A DNA stretch of 20,047 nt from a virus. This document shows, one piece after another, positions 5,868 through 13,471 of the stretch (positions are counted from its first letter, which is position 1; each line of letters begins with the position of its first letter). A program made the position numbers and the translations under genes. The stretch is from the IMG/VR virus record IMGVR_UViG_3300031673_000618, positions 1 to 20,047 of that record. One strand, written 5' to 3'. Below the pieces are notes generated by a model. That model saw only the letters and a list, made by a program, of their open reading frames with translations, was not told where the DNA came from and searched no databases.

Positions 5868-6170
5868 ATGAGTAAAATGCTAAGTGGTTCAATTAACCTA
5901 ACAAAAATTGACAAGACAAAAATTGTAAGCACCAACAAAGAAGGTAAGCCTTTTGATAATGGTGCGAAATACTTAAACGTGGTTATATGGCTAAATGATG
6001 AAGCCGACCAATACGGAAACAATGCGAGTATTCAAATCAGCCAAACAAAGGAACAAAGGGAAGCTGGTGAGAAAGCTGTGTACATTGGAAACTTAAAATA
6101 TCCAACTGCAGGAACAGAAGAAACAAAAGAGGTTAAGCAAGAAGCATCTGCAACTGGCTTACCATTTTAA
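5868..6170 (+). CDS. Small SSB-like / replication accessory protein
   Basis: A 100-residue protein: an N-terminal beta-rich part (about 1-75; GSINLTKIDKTKIVSTN, AKYLNVVIWLND, AVYIGNLKYP) compatible with an OB fold, then a flexible Glu/Ala/Thr-rich tail ending in GLPF. Single-stranded-DNA-binding proteins typically end in an acidic tail with a DDIPF/DLPF tip that recruits repair and replication proteins, so this looks like a phage SSB-like protein. The acidic residues next to the tip are missing here and no aromatic ssDNA-binding set can be assigned, so the call is moderate. It is the last gene before the terminator at 6195. Confidence 0.55.
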   Translation: MSKMLSGSINLTKIDKTKIVSTNKEGKPFDNGAKYLNVVIWLNDEADQYGNNASIQISQTKEQREAGEKAVYIGNLKYPTAGTEETKEVKQEASATGLPF

Positions 6171-6194
6171 AAGAGAATCCTTTTTTTAATGAAC

Positions 6195-6226
6195 GGCTGT
6201 TGTATTAAGTTATAACAGCCTTTTTA
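6195..6226 (+). terminator. Rho-independent terminator of the early module
   Basis: GGCTGTTGTA (6195-6204) pairs with TATAACAGCC (6211-6220): ten pairs with one G-U and a 6-base loop, followed by TTTTTAATTTT. It separates the replication module from the packaging genes. Confidence 0.85.
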
Positions 6227-6237
6227 ATTTTAAGAAT

Positions 6238-6384
6238 ATGGACAATAAAAAAGAATACTATACTAAGTGCTGTGAGATAATAGATAGGCTCGCAGAACGC
6301 TGTTTAAAGTCTTTAAATGATAACTTAACCGATGGCATAAAGGATGAAGATATTGAACAAGACTTGTTCTATAATCATGACTAA
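6238..6384 (+). CDS. Small hypothetical protein
   Basis: A 48-residue ORF, MDNKKEYYTKCCEIIDRLAE at the N-terminus, then an acidic C-terminal half (NDNLTDGIKDEDIEQDLF). It is probably a helical, soluble protein; no motif is recognised apart from a Cys-Cys pair at 11-12. It starts 18 bases after the terminator stem and ends 12 bases before the next promoter box, so it has no visible promoter of its own and would depend on read-through. Codon choice and the A-rich start context resemble the neighbours. Real gene likely but unproven. Confidence 0.5.
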   Translation: MDNKKEYYTKCCEIIDRLAERCLKSLNDNLTDGIKDEDIEQDLFYNHD

Positions 6385-6395
6385 AAAAAAAATTG

Positions 6396-6403
6396 TACTT
6401 TTG
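6396..6403 (+). promoter_or_regulatory. Promoter -7 box TACTTTTG for terminase operon
   Basis: TACTTTTG fits TAnnTTTG and lies 38 bases before the small-terminase-like gene, downstream of an A-tract (6383-6392). No good -33 box at normal spacing is seen; TTG at 6364-6366 is farther than usual. Confidence 0.55.
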
Positions 6404-6441
6404 TAAGTGATTTAATTTAAACTACGGATAAACTAGGGGAG

Positions 6442-6813
6442 ATGTCAAGAGATAGTAAAGGTAAATTTATTGATGGCAATAATGAGGGTAATACATTTAG
6501 CAAAGACAATCAGCCATCATCAGAAGTAAAGAAAGAAGGACACAAAAGAAAGAGAGCGTTAAAAGACTTAGCAGATGCTTTGATAAGTGGTGAAAGATTA
6601 AAGAAGTGCAAAGTGATAGCTGACAAGGTGGGCATAGACTTACATGATTCTGAATACACACTAGATATTTCAATGACCTTAAAACAAATTGAAAAAGCAT
6701 TTGATGAGGGTGACACAAGAGCATATCAAGCAGCTATGGATAGGTTACTAGGTAAGCCACCACAACAAATTAACCAGGTGACTAGCACGATTAATCTAAA
6801 CACTACTGAATGA
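6442..6813 (+). CDS. Putative terminase small subunit
   Basis: A 123-residue protein directly upstream of, and overlapping by 4 bases (ATGA), the large terminase, the usual place of TerS. The N-terminus (SRDSKGKFIDGNNEGNTF) resembles the G-x-F-x-x-G-x-x-x-N-x start of many phage DUF5681/TerS-like proteins. A basic segment (KKEGHKRKRALKDLADALI) follows, then a helical C-terminal half ending in MDRLLGKPPQQ. TerS recognises packaging sites on phage DNA and stimulates TerL. The helix-turn-helix cannot be pinned down by eye, so the role rests mainly on position. AGGGGAG touches the ATG, too close for a normal ribosome-binding site. Confidence 0.6.
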   Translation: MSRDSKGKFIDGNNEGNTFSKDNQPSSEVKKEGHKRKRALKDLADALISGERLKKCKVIADKVGIDLHDSEYTLDISMTLKQIEKAFDEGDTRAYQAAMDRLLGKPPQQINQVTSTINLNTTE

Positions 6814-8141
6814 ATATCAATTGGTCTAAGAAGATTACTTTAGAGCCATATAGAGCATTGTATGATAGTGATGCAACAATCAATCTAATCTTTGGAGGTC
6901 GTGATAGTGGCAAGACTTATGCTTTACCACAAATCTTAACTAACAAAGCAATTAAATACCCAAAGACAAGAGTGATGCTCATAAGAAAGAATCTTAATAC
7001 AGTCAAGCCAAGTATGTATGATGCCTTTACAAATTTCTTTGAAGATAGTGGGTTGGAATCAATACAGTCCAACACAAAGACACCCTTAGAAATAAAGTTC
7101 ATTAATGGCTCTGATTTCTTGGGAAGGGGTTGTGATGATCCATTCAAGATAAAGTCAACTACGAATCCATCAGATGCATGGATAGAAGAAGCCACCGATA
7201 TAACTGAAGATGATTTTGATGTGATATTAACCACTTTGAGAAGCCAAGTTGCACCAGTTCAAATATGGCTGACATTTAACCCAGAGGTTGACAAGAATGG
7301 GAAGTCCTGGATAAGAGAAAGATTCTTTAAGGATTTTACAGATAAAGATTTTGAAGAAAAGATATACAATAAGGAATACAACTTTGACATTGATGTAAGT
7401 GGCTCAGAAGAAAAGATAAAGGTAAAATGTATTCATACAACTTGCGACATTAACCCATATTCAGATAAGAGCAGAATAGCCATTTATGATTCATACCGAG
7501 AAATCAATGTCAACAAATACAATGTTTGGAGATTGGGCAAGTGGGGAAGAAAGGAAATCAAGTCACCTTTTGCTTGGGCATTTAACACCGACATGATAAA
7601 GGAATGGGAATTGGACTATACGCTAGACATAGACATATCCTTTGATTTTAACAATGCACCTTGTACAGCGACAATATCCCAGCAAGACCATAATAGAACA
7701 TTCAAAAGATTTTGGCGAGAAATAAGATTAGGAACAACAGACAATCACTCAAATGTTTATGATGTATGTGAACGCATTAGAAGATTGCTACCAGATGGTG
7801 CATACATTCGTGTGACTGGGGATTCAAGTGGTCGAAATGATAGTGCGATGGTGAGAGGAAACGCAGATGCATTTGAAATCATTAGGCGAGAACTAAACGT
7901 ATCTAGTCAAAGAGTATGGACACCAAAGAAACAGCCTACACATTTAGATTCATACAATGAGTTCAATGATGCCTTGCAATTAAGAGATGTCACCTTTGAT
8001 CCTAGCATGAAGTATCTAATAGAAGATTTACAACAAGTGGAGTATAGGAGCAAAAACATATTAAAAAAGGAAGCAGAAGCAAAGGGGATGGGACACCTTT
8101 TGGATTGTGCTAGGTACGACATCAATACATTCTTTTACTAG
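6810..8141 (+). CDS. terL: Terminase large subunit (packaging ATPase/nuclease)
   Basis: The 443-residue protein has both TerL domains. ATPase: Walker A GGRDSGKT (29-36), Walker B with catalytic acid in AWIEEATD (123-130), and a coupling-type motif LTFNPEVD after it. RNase H-like nuclease: DISFDFNN with Asp279, VTGDSSGRND with Asp338, and HLLDCARYDI with Asp432/Asp437, giving the metal-binding acids. Length and motif order fit the Terminase_3 / PBSX-type group. It translocates DNA into the prohead with the portal and cuts it at the end of packaging. Adenine-grip and target specificity cannot be read. The overlap ATGA with the upstream gene confirms the start. Confidence 0.95.
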   Translation: MNINWSKKITLEPYRALYDSDATINLIFGGRDSGKTYALPQILTNKAIKYPKTRVMLIRKNLNTVKPSMYDAFTNFFEDSGLESIQSNTKTPLEIKFINGSDFLGRGCDDPFKIKSTTNPSDAWIEEATDITEDDFDVILTTLRSQVAPVQIWLTFNPEVDKNGKSWIRERFFKDFTDKDFEEKIYNKEYNFDIDVSGSEEKIKVKCIHTTCDINPYSDKSRIAIYDSYREINVNKYNVWRLGKWGRKEIKSPFAWAFNTDMIKEWELDYTLDIDISFDFNNAPCTATISQQDHNRTFKRFWREIRLGTTDNHSNVYDVCERIRRLLPDGAYIRVTGDSSGRNDSAMVRGNADAFEIIRRELNVSSQRVWTPKKQPTHLDSYNEFNDALQLRDVTFDPSMKYLIEDLQQVEYRSKNILKKEAEAKGMGHLLDCARYDINTFFY

Positions 8142-8159
8142 TTTATGAATATTTCTATT

Positions 8160-8167
8160 TACATTTG
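8160..8167 (+). promoter_or_regulatory. Promoter -7 box TACATTTG
   Basis: TACATTTG fits TAnnTTTG and lies just after terL, with a T-rich -33 candidate (TTTT at 8133-8136) 23 bases upstream. Transcription would begin around 8170-8175 and read the genes from 8183 to the terminator at 9339. Confidence 0.5.
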
Positions 8168-8182
8168 TTAAAACATAGTAAG

Positions 8183-8431
8183 ATGATAGAGATTTACGAT
8201 ATTTTAAGAATGAAAAACAGACCAATGCACAACAATGGCAAAGAAGATTCTGAAATATGCATAGAGTTGGATGGGAATAAAGCCATTGAATTAACTAATG
8301 GAATGATAAACATTTATGTAAGCAATCTTGATGAGGTGTGCATTATGCAAAGGGGAAGTTGTGGGATTCTAATGTGCGAGGTTGAAAATATTTATGAATT
8401 TGAAATGCTAAGAAAAATGCTAAACGTATGA
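8183..8431 (+). CDS. Hypothetical small protein
   Basis: 82 residues from the ATG at 8183; a TTG at 8165 is in frame but lies inside the promoter box and is unlikely. The protein is mixed alpha/beta (ICIELDGNKAIELTNGMINI, IYVSNLDEVCIMQRGSCGIL) with three clustered Cys and Met residues. No family is recognised. It overlaps the chaperone gene by 4 bases (ATGA at 8428-8431). Position between terL and the tail chaperone suggests a minor morphogenesis factor, but nothing in the sequence proves it. Confidence 0.6.
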   Translation: MIEIYDILRMKNRPMHNNGKEDSEICIELDGNKAIELTNGMINIYVSNLDEVCIMQRGSCGILMCEVENIYEFEMLRKMLNV

Positions 8432-9042
8432 TAAACAAAATTAAGAATCTATTTAAAAAGACTAAAGAGCATTCTAATACAGAGCAAACTGATGGAACTA
8501 ACACATGGCAGATGGAACACATCTACACAGATACATTGGGAAACAAATGGTATCAGCCAATAGATATTGAAATGTTGCCGAGCAAAAGATATGCTGCACT
8601 AGAGGTCAAGAAGTCTTACCTGGAAATAGGTGTGGATGAATTTACATTCCAAGCTGCGTTCAAGATTATTAAGGACTTGATGAAGCAAAATGATACTCAA
8701 AATGTAAACAAACTTTTGGATGCATTAGAAGATAGATTGTCTTTTGATTTCAATTCAAGGAACATCTTGGACATGGCTGTAACTATATTCACCATCAATG
8801 ATGAAAAGATTTACCAATTCAATGAGCATTATGATGGTTTGAAAAAGGCTGCTTTGCTAGAAGATGCAGAAGCCAAATCTTTTTTTTTGACCATTTCCTA
8901 CGAGTTAGCAACAAAATTGACAAAAAAATACGGCCAATACTCGAAAGACACGCTAGGCGAGTTAATGCAAAAGGAAAAGCAAATGAACAGCTATTTTGGC
9001 AATATAATGCACAAAGCAAGATTGATGAGTACAATTCAATAA
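8428..9042 (+). CDS. Putative tail assembly chaperone, short form (G-like)
   Basis: A 204-residue soluble protein: a polar, basic N-terminus (KIKNLFKKTKE), a region with GNKWYQPIDIEMLPSKRY, then an all-helical domain (about 70-204). Its place shortly before the tape measure and the presence of a -1 frame extension make it a functional counterpart of lambda gpG, which binds the tape measure protein before tail polymerisation. There is no sequence motif by which I could recognise gpG directly; families of these chaperones diverge strongly. Two in-phase slippery runs are present, nine T at 8880-8888 and seven A at 8922-8928. Its last 115 bases overlap the extension reading frame. Confidence 0.6.
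   Translation: MINKIKNLFKKTKEHSNTEQTDGTNTWQMEHIYTDTLGNKWYQPIDIEMLPSKRYAALEVKKSYLEIGVDEFTFQAAFKIIKDLMKQNDTQNVNKLLDALEDRLSFDFNSRNILDMAVTIFTINDEKIYQFNEHYDGLKKAALLEDAEAKSFFLTISYELATKLTKKYGQYSKDTLGELMQKEKQMNSYFGNIMHKARLMSTIQ
8922..8928 (+). promoter_or_regulatory. Probable -1 frameshift slippery site A_AAA_AAA
   Basis: Seven A bases lie in the X_XXY_YYZ phase of the 8428 gene (codons ACA AAA AAA). A CTCG (8940-8943) / CGAG (8958-8961) stem 11 bases downstream could act as stimulator. The nine-T run at 8880-8888 (T_TTT_TTT in phase) is an alternative slip point. Confidence 0.5.
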
Positions 9043-9152
9043 ACTTTAAATTAAGTCAAGGGGATCCAATCAAAATCAGATACTTTGAACACATGGGTGT
9101 TGTTGACTACTACACAACAATAAACACAATAATAACCAACAATGAAAAATAG
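8928..9152 (+). CDS. Tail chaperone frameshift extension (T-like), -1 frame
   Basis: The -1 frame relative to the 8428 gene is open from 8835 to a TAG at 9150-9152. It contains no ATG, GTG or TTG until the ATG at 9093, so it cannot be translated independently as a sizeable protein. A slip at 8922-8928 would add 74 residues, giving a fusion of 241 residues. The extension reads like real protein (QLFWQYNAQSKIDEYNSINF, then GDPIKIRYFEHMGVVDYYTT) and fills bases that would otherwise be non-coding. In lambda the equivalent gpGT binds tail tube subunits and the tape measure. A sequencing error in the T run could also explain it. Confidence 0.6.
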   Translation: MRPILERHARRVNAKGKANEQLFWQYNAQSKIDEYNSINFKLSQGDPIKIRYFEHMGVVDYYTTINTIITNNEK

Positions 9153-9321
9153 TGAATTTTTACAAGAAGCAGTCAACTTGTTTGCACAGTTAGACCAAGA
9201 AAAGAGTGAAGCAAAATTCTATCTAAATGGAAATGAAATCCTAATAGAGAAGATGAGAAGTCTAAACAATAGTCACAACATTAGATATGACTTTAAGATA
9301 AAGCCTAAAATAATCATTTAG
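9142..9321 (+). CDS. Small hypothetical protein before tape measure
   Basis: A 59-residue ORF: N-terminal amphipathic helix (FLQEAVNLFAQLDQEKSEAK), a short beta-like part (FYLNGNEILIEKM) and a basic C-terminus (RYDFKIKPKIII). It overlaps the end of the frameshift extension by 11 bases and stops 18 bases before the terminator stem, so it ends the chaperone operon. No family is recognised. Its location suggests a tail-assembly accessory factor, an inference only. Confidence 0.55.
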   Translation: MKNSEFLQEAVNLFAQLDQEKSEAKFYLNGNEILIEKMRSLNNSHNIRYDFKIKPKIII

Positions 9322-9338
9322 TTTGTGTTTGATTGAAG

Positions 9339-9371
9339 GGGTGTATGGTTAAAATTGTACACCCTTTTTTT
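9339..9371 (+). terminator. Rho-independent terminator after chaperone operon
   Basis: GGGTGTATGGT (9339-9349) pairs with ATTGTACACCC (9354-9364): eleven pairs including three G-U, 4-base loop, followed by TTTTTTT. An outer 8-bp inverted repeat, GTTTGTGT (9321-9328) and ACACAAAC (9383-9390), encloses it. The -33 box of the next promoter lies in its descending arm. Confidence 0.75.
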
Positions 9372-9381
9372 ATTATCTTTG
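9355..9381 (+). promoter_or_regulatory. Tape measure operon promoter, TTG / TATCTTTG
   Basis: TATCTTTG (9374-9381) is a perfect TAnnTTTG box with TTG at 9355-9357 sixteen bases upstream. Transcription would begin near 9385, leaving a leader of roughly 20 bases before the ATG at 9408. The promoter overlaps the preceding terminator. Confidence 0.7.
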
Positions 9382-9407
9382 TACACAAACCCAACTAAAC
9401 ACATTTC

Positions 9408-11747
9408 ATGGCTGATATAATACAAGATGTAATTTTAAGAGTTAGTTCGGATGCTGAAGATTTACGCAAAGGCTTTGGAAAAGTTGATGACAAAGTCAAG
9501 GATACGAAGAAACAATCAGAGGGATTACAAAACGCATTTAAAAACTTATTACCAGCATTATCGGCAACTGCACTTGTTGCAGGTATGGTTGGCATAGGAA
9601 AGGCTGCTATTGATGCAGCTGCCAAAGCCGAAGGTATAGAGCAAGCGTTTAGAAGATTTGGCAATAGTGGTCTATTGGATGAGTTAAGGACAAAGACTAA
9701 AAACCTAGTAAGTGATGTTGAACTACAAAAACAAGCAGTAAAATTTGAGCAGTTCAATCTACCTTTAGAAGATTTAGGAAACCTATTGGCATTTGCTACA
9801 CAAAGGGCAAATGATACTGGCGAATCGGTTGATTTCTTAACCAATAGTATTGTGACTGGACTAGCAAGAAAATCATTGCCTATCTTGGATAATTTAGGAC
9901 TTAACACAAAAGAGATTGCATTAGAAGCTGAGAAAGCTGGTGATTTCTTTAAGGGTGTTGGTACAATAGTTTCTAGGGAGATGGGAAAAGCTAGTGGTGC
10001 AACAGAAACCTACTCACAAGTGGTGCAAAAATTACAAGTAAAATGGGACAATGCACAAGTAGCTTTAGGTAAGTTCTTATTGAAGTCAGTTGGTTTAATG
10101 AAAGAGCAACAGACAGAGCAAGAAATATTGAAAGATGTAAATACTCAATTAAACTTAAATTTACAAGTATTAAAAAAGGATACTTTAGGTAAAGCTGCAA
10201 GAAAAAAACTTATTGAAGAAACTAATGCAAAGTATGGTCAGTATTTACCAAATCTATTAACTGAAAAAAGCACGATTGAAGACATTGAAAAAGCACAAAA
10301 AGCATCTAATAAGCAACTGCTTTTTAAAATTGCATCATTAGATTTTGAAGAAAAAAGAAATAAAATAATAAAAGACCAAGTAATCTCAACAAACTTTTTA
10401 ATAGGGAGTCAAATAGACTACAATAAAAAATTAGAAGAATTGAATAGAATTGGTGCGACTGCTGGGCAAATTAAAGCTGTAGAAGATTTAATAAAAACAC
10501 AAGAAGAACAAGCAGAGGCAATAGATTTCGTAAGTGAAAATACACAATCAGCACTTGATGAAGTTGAGGCTTACTACAGAAAGTTTGCTGAATCATTAGG
10601 TGGGACATTGGGTGATTTGTTTGGTGATTCTGGCAAACAATCTGGTAAAGATTTTGCGAATGGCATTGCTGAAGGGGCAGAAGAAGAAGCGAAAAAAGTT
10701 GACATGGCTAAAGTTGCAAGAGAATTGGAATTAAAGTTCATTGAAGATTTGCAAAAATTATTGCAAGCCGATGCACCAGAATTGCAAAATGCATTTTTAA
10801 TTGCTTTAGAAATAGACACAGAAGAAAGCATAAATAATGTAAAAGATTGGCTAAATGCAAATAAAGAAATTATTGATGAAGAAGATTTCTTGCCAAAAAA
10901 AGATAAAATTAAAGCAATTGGGGATGCATTAGTAGAATCTTTTTCAATGATAAATGATGCAATGAATGCTTTGCCTATTGGAGAAAAGGCACAAAAGGAA
11001 ATTGAAAGGCTTGATGAATTAATAGCTAAACAGCAAGAGGTGGTTGATAAAACTAAGCTAAATGCTGAAAATGGGAATGCTGAACAATTAGGACTTGAAG
11101 AAGAAAGATTGTCAAGGCTTGAGAACATGAGAAAGCAAGAGGAAGCACAAAAAGAACAAGCATTAAAAAGAGCATTAGCAGTTCAAAGAGCAATGGCACT
11201 TGCCGAGATAGCAATAAATCTTGCAGTAACTTTATCAAACATTGATAGAAATTCAACTGCTTTAGGGCCATTGGGTGTTCCTTTAAAGGTCACACAAACA
11301 ATTCAAGCCATAGCACAAGCTGCAATTAGTACTGCATCAGTATTGGCATCAACTGCATCATTTTATGATGGAACAGATGATACTGGGCGAGGTGGCAAAT
11401 TAGATTCAAAAGGTGGATTTTCTGCTATCCTACACCCTAATGAAAGGGTGATGAATTCCAAGCAAAACAAACGAATCAAAAGTGCATTGGGTAATGTTTC
11501 AAATGATGACCTGGTAAATATGATTGAGAATAGCAAAGGGATGTCTATTGGCACAAATGGTTTGCTTATTGATAGTGGTGCAATCAATGAAAAGATGGGC
11601 AACAAAATGGATGAGATGATACAAGTGAATCGCCAAATGTTAAAAGCAATGAAACGAAATGGTGTGAATGTAAACATAGACAAGAATGGTCTTAGTGTAA
11701 TGATGCATTCAATGGTTAAACGACAAGAAGTCATAAATAGAATATGA
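9408..11747 (+). CDS. Tail tape measure protein
   Basis: A 779-residue protein with typical tape-measure features. The N-terminus is coiled-coil-like and polar (EDLRKGFGKVDDKVKDTKKQ), an Ala/Gly-rich hydrophobic segment lies at about 47-70 (LPALSATALVAGMVGIGKAA), long Lys/Glu-rich helices fill 280-600, and the C-terminal region has an Ala-rich hydrophobic stretch plus the FSAILHPNERVMN segment that I associate with Bacteroidota phage tape measures. It sets tail length and helps DNA entry; the usual rule of about 0.15 nm per residue would give a tail of roughly 115-120 nm. It follows the chaperone genes, and its stop overlaps the next ATG (ATGATAA at 11744). Confidence 0.9.
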   Translation: MADIIQDVILRVSSDAEDLRKGFGKVDDKVKDTKKQSEGLQNAFKNLLPALSATALVAGMVGIGKAAIDAAAKAEGIEQAFRRFGNSGLLDELRTKTKNLVSDVELQKQAVKFEQFNLPLEDLGNLLAFATQRANDTGESVDFLTNSIVTGLARKSLPILDNLGLNTKEIALEAEKAGDFFKGVGTIVSREMGKASGATETYSQVVQKLQVKWDNAQVALGKFLLKSVGLMKEQQTEQEILKDVNTQLNLNLQVLKKDTLGKAARKKLIEETNAKYGQYLPNLLTEKSTIEDIEKAQKASNKQLLFKIASLDFEEKRNKIIKDQVISTNFLIGSQIDYNKKLEELNRIGATAGQIKAVEDLIKTQEEQAEAIDFVSENTQSALDEVEAYYRKFAESLGGTLGDLFGDSGKQSGKDFANGIAEGAEEEAKKVDMAKVARELELKFIEDLQKLLQADAPELQNAFLIALEIDTEESINNVKDWLNANKEIIDEEDFLPKKDKIKAIGDALVESFSMINDAMNALPIGEKAQKEIERLDELIAKQQEVVDKTKLNAENGNAEQLGLEEERLSRLENMRKQEEAQKEQALKRALAVQRAMALAEIAINLAVTLSNIDRNSTALGPLGVPLKVTQTIQAIAQAAISTASVLASTASFYDGTDDTGRGGKLDSKGGFSAILHPNERVMNSKQNKRIKSALGNVSNDDLVNMIENSKGMSIGTNGLLIDSGAINEKMGNKMDEMIQVNRQMLKAMKRNGVNVNIDKNGLSVMMHSMVKRQEVINRI

Positions 11748-13471
11748 TAAGAATATACTTAAATAGTGTGGCTGATTCAGATAGTCCAATAAATGCACCT
11801 AGCTTGTGGTTGGAAGCAACAGCCAATTGTCAAGGCATAGAAGATTTGGAATTGACCTTTAATAGAAAGGATGATGTAGCACAAAGAGCAATAAGTAATC
11901 AGCTAGAATTTTATGATGTATCGTATGACTTGCTTTATGAAAAATTAGTGACAGATAAAGCAGAACACGTTTGGGTAAAGATTGAAGTGGATGGCTTTGG
12001 CTATACATTCCCATATTTACAAATCAGATGGAATGCAATTGAATGGTGTAGTGATAGATGTTCAATAAGTGCAAATCTTACCACATGGGATACAGATTTA
12101 GATAAATATAAATTGCTAAGAAGCACTTTAGTTTGGGATGTTGATTTCTTAAACAATATCGTATATGACAATCCCTTTACTGGTCTGTCTGAAGATGCAC
12201 ATCCATTAATGCGTTTAAGATGGGGAAAGGGTGGAGTAACAGCAACAAAAGAATGGTCTTATGGTTTGGTGGGTGTTTATTTAAGGCATTACTTTTTTAA
12301 CCTATGCCATAAAGTAGGGTTAACACCAAGCAGTTCCATATTTGAATATGATGGGTTGAATGGTTGGAGTGGTGATTCATATGATGACATTTACTATGAT
12401 GTGCCTTATCAGTCTGGAACACCAGTTCCAAAGACACCTAAAAACCCATATTACAATGCAGCTGTTTTTATTAATGCAACAGCCACAAGTGATGAGAATT
12501 CACAATACGATTTCCTAAAAATAGGACAATCAACAAGACCAAGTCCAAATGAATTGGATAATGCGTTGAATAAAAATGGAATTGAATTTCTTAATGAGTT
12601 TGGACAAGTATTTAATGCAAAGTTTAGAATTAAAAATGGAAGCCTGGAATTTGAACGTAAAGATTACTTTTTCCAAAGTCAAAATGTATGGGTTGATTTA
12701 TCAAATAAAAATCAATGCTTGAAACTAAAGCCACAAGATAATTGGGCATATTTAAGATTGGAGTATGGTGATGAATCTTCATTGTGGGCAAAAGGGAATG
12801 CATTTCTTGAACGTGGCTCATTGAACTACACACCACAACAAGTAGCACAAATTAACCCACCTTATCCAATATTTGCAGAAAAGTATTATGATGAGATAGT
12901 AGAATGGAATAGTCCAGTATCAACAAGGCAAGAAGGCGAATTAAATAGAGTATTACCATTTGCCAAATTAAGAACAAAAACAAATGGAACTAATAGAAGC
13001 AACAATACTGATAGGTTTGGGTTGTATTGTTGGAGTTTACAAGCAGACATCCCATTCTTGGCTTGTGTTCGTGAATCTGGTGCTATGAATCAAAAAAACA
13101 TTTACCAATCATATGACTATTTAGAAAGTGCTGGATCATGGAATGAGAATTATAATAGACCATTTTTTGCCAAAAAACAAAGCACAGCAGAACTAGATAG
13201 TGGACAAACCTATGAATTAAATTGGGAAGGAACACTATATGATAATTTCCATTTCATAGATGATCCAAGAAGGAGACCTAACAACAGAGGTTACTATGCA
13301 AAAGAGCCTTACAAAAGTTATGAATACACAATCACAGCAGACTTTGATTGTGATATGCTAAACAACTTTGACATTGATAGCGTAATAGAAACACAGCAAG
13401 GAACTGCAAGTATGGAAGAAGTAGTGTTCAATTTTAAAAATTTAGAAGTAGAAATAAAAGGATTCGTATGA
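11744..13471 (+). CDS. Putative tail hub / baseplate protein
   Basis: A 575-residue protein rich in Trp, Tyr and Asp, coupled to the tape measure gene by a 4-base overlap. After a beta-rich N-terminal region (LWLEATANCQGIEDLELTFN), the middle carries GIEFLNEFGQVFNAKFRIKN and GSLEFERKDYFF, the kind of segment seen in hub proteins of the gp27/Tal type, where a domain closes the tail tube tip. A Pro/Asn/Arg-rich loop (DDPRRRPNNRGYY) lies near the end. Position after the tape measure is where distal tail and hub genes are expected. No peptidase or lysozyme motif is visible. Role by position and composition, not by family match. Confidence 0.6.
   Translation: MIRIYLNSVADSDSPINAPSLWLEATANCQGIEDLELTFNRKDDVAQRAISNQLEFYDVSYDLLYEKLVTDKAEHVWVKIEVDGFGYTFPYLQIRWNAIEWCSDRCSISANLTTWDTDLDKYKLLRSTLVWDVDFLNNIVYDNPFTGLSEDAHPLMRLRWGKGGVTATKEWSYGLVGVYLRHYFFNLCHKVGLTPSSSIFEYDGLNGWSGDSYDDIYYDVPYQSGTPVPKTPKNPYYNAAVFINATATSDENSQYDFLKIGQSTRPSPNELDNALNKNGIEFLNEFGQVFNAKFRIKNGSLEFERKDYFFQSQNVWVDLSNKNQCLKLKPQDNWAYLRLEYGDESSLWAKGNAFLERGSLNYTPQQVAQINPPYPIFAEKYYDEIVEWNSPVSTRQEGELNRVLPFAKLRTKTNGTNRSNNTDRFGLYCWSLQADIPFLACVRESGAMNQKNIYQSYDYLESAGSWNENYNRPFFAKKQSTAELDSGQTYELNWEGTLYDNFHFIDDPRRRPNNRGYYAKEPYKSYEYTITADFDCDMLNNFDIDSVIETQQGTASMEEVVFNFKNLEVEIKGFV

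Noticed and set aside
9395-9907. 170-residue minus-strand frame over the start of the tape measure gene
   Set aside because: Low-complexity antisense product rich in Ser and Pro with no motif; it would run against the only promoter there.
10574-11128. 184-residue open frame on the minus strand inside the tape measure gene
   Set aside because: Ser/Phe-rich shadow of a Lys/Glu-rich helical gene; no leader or partner gene on that strand, while the + strand frame is a clear tape measure.
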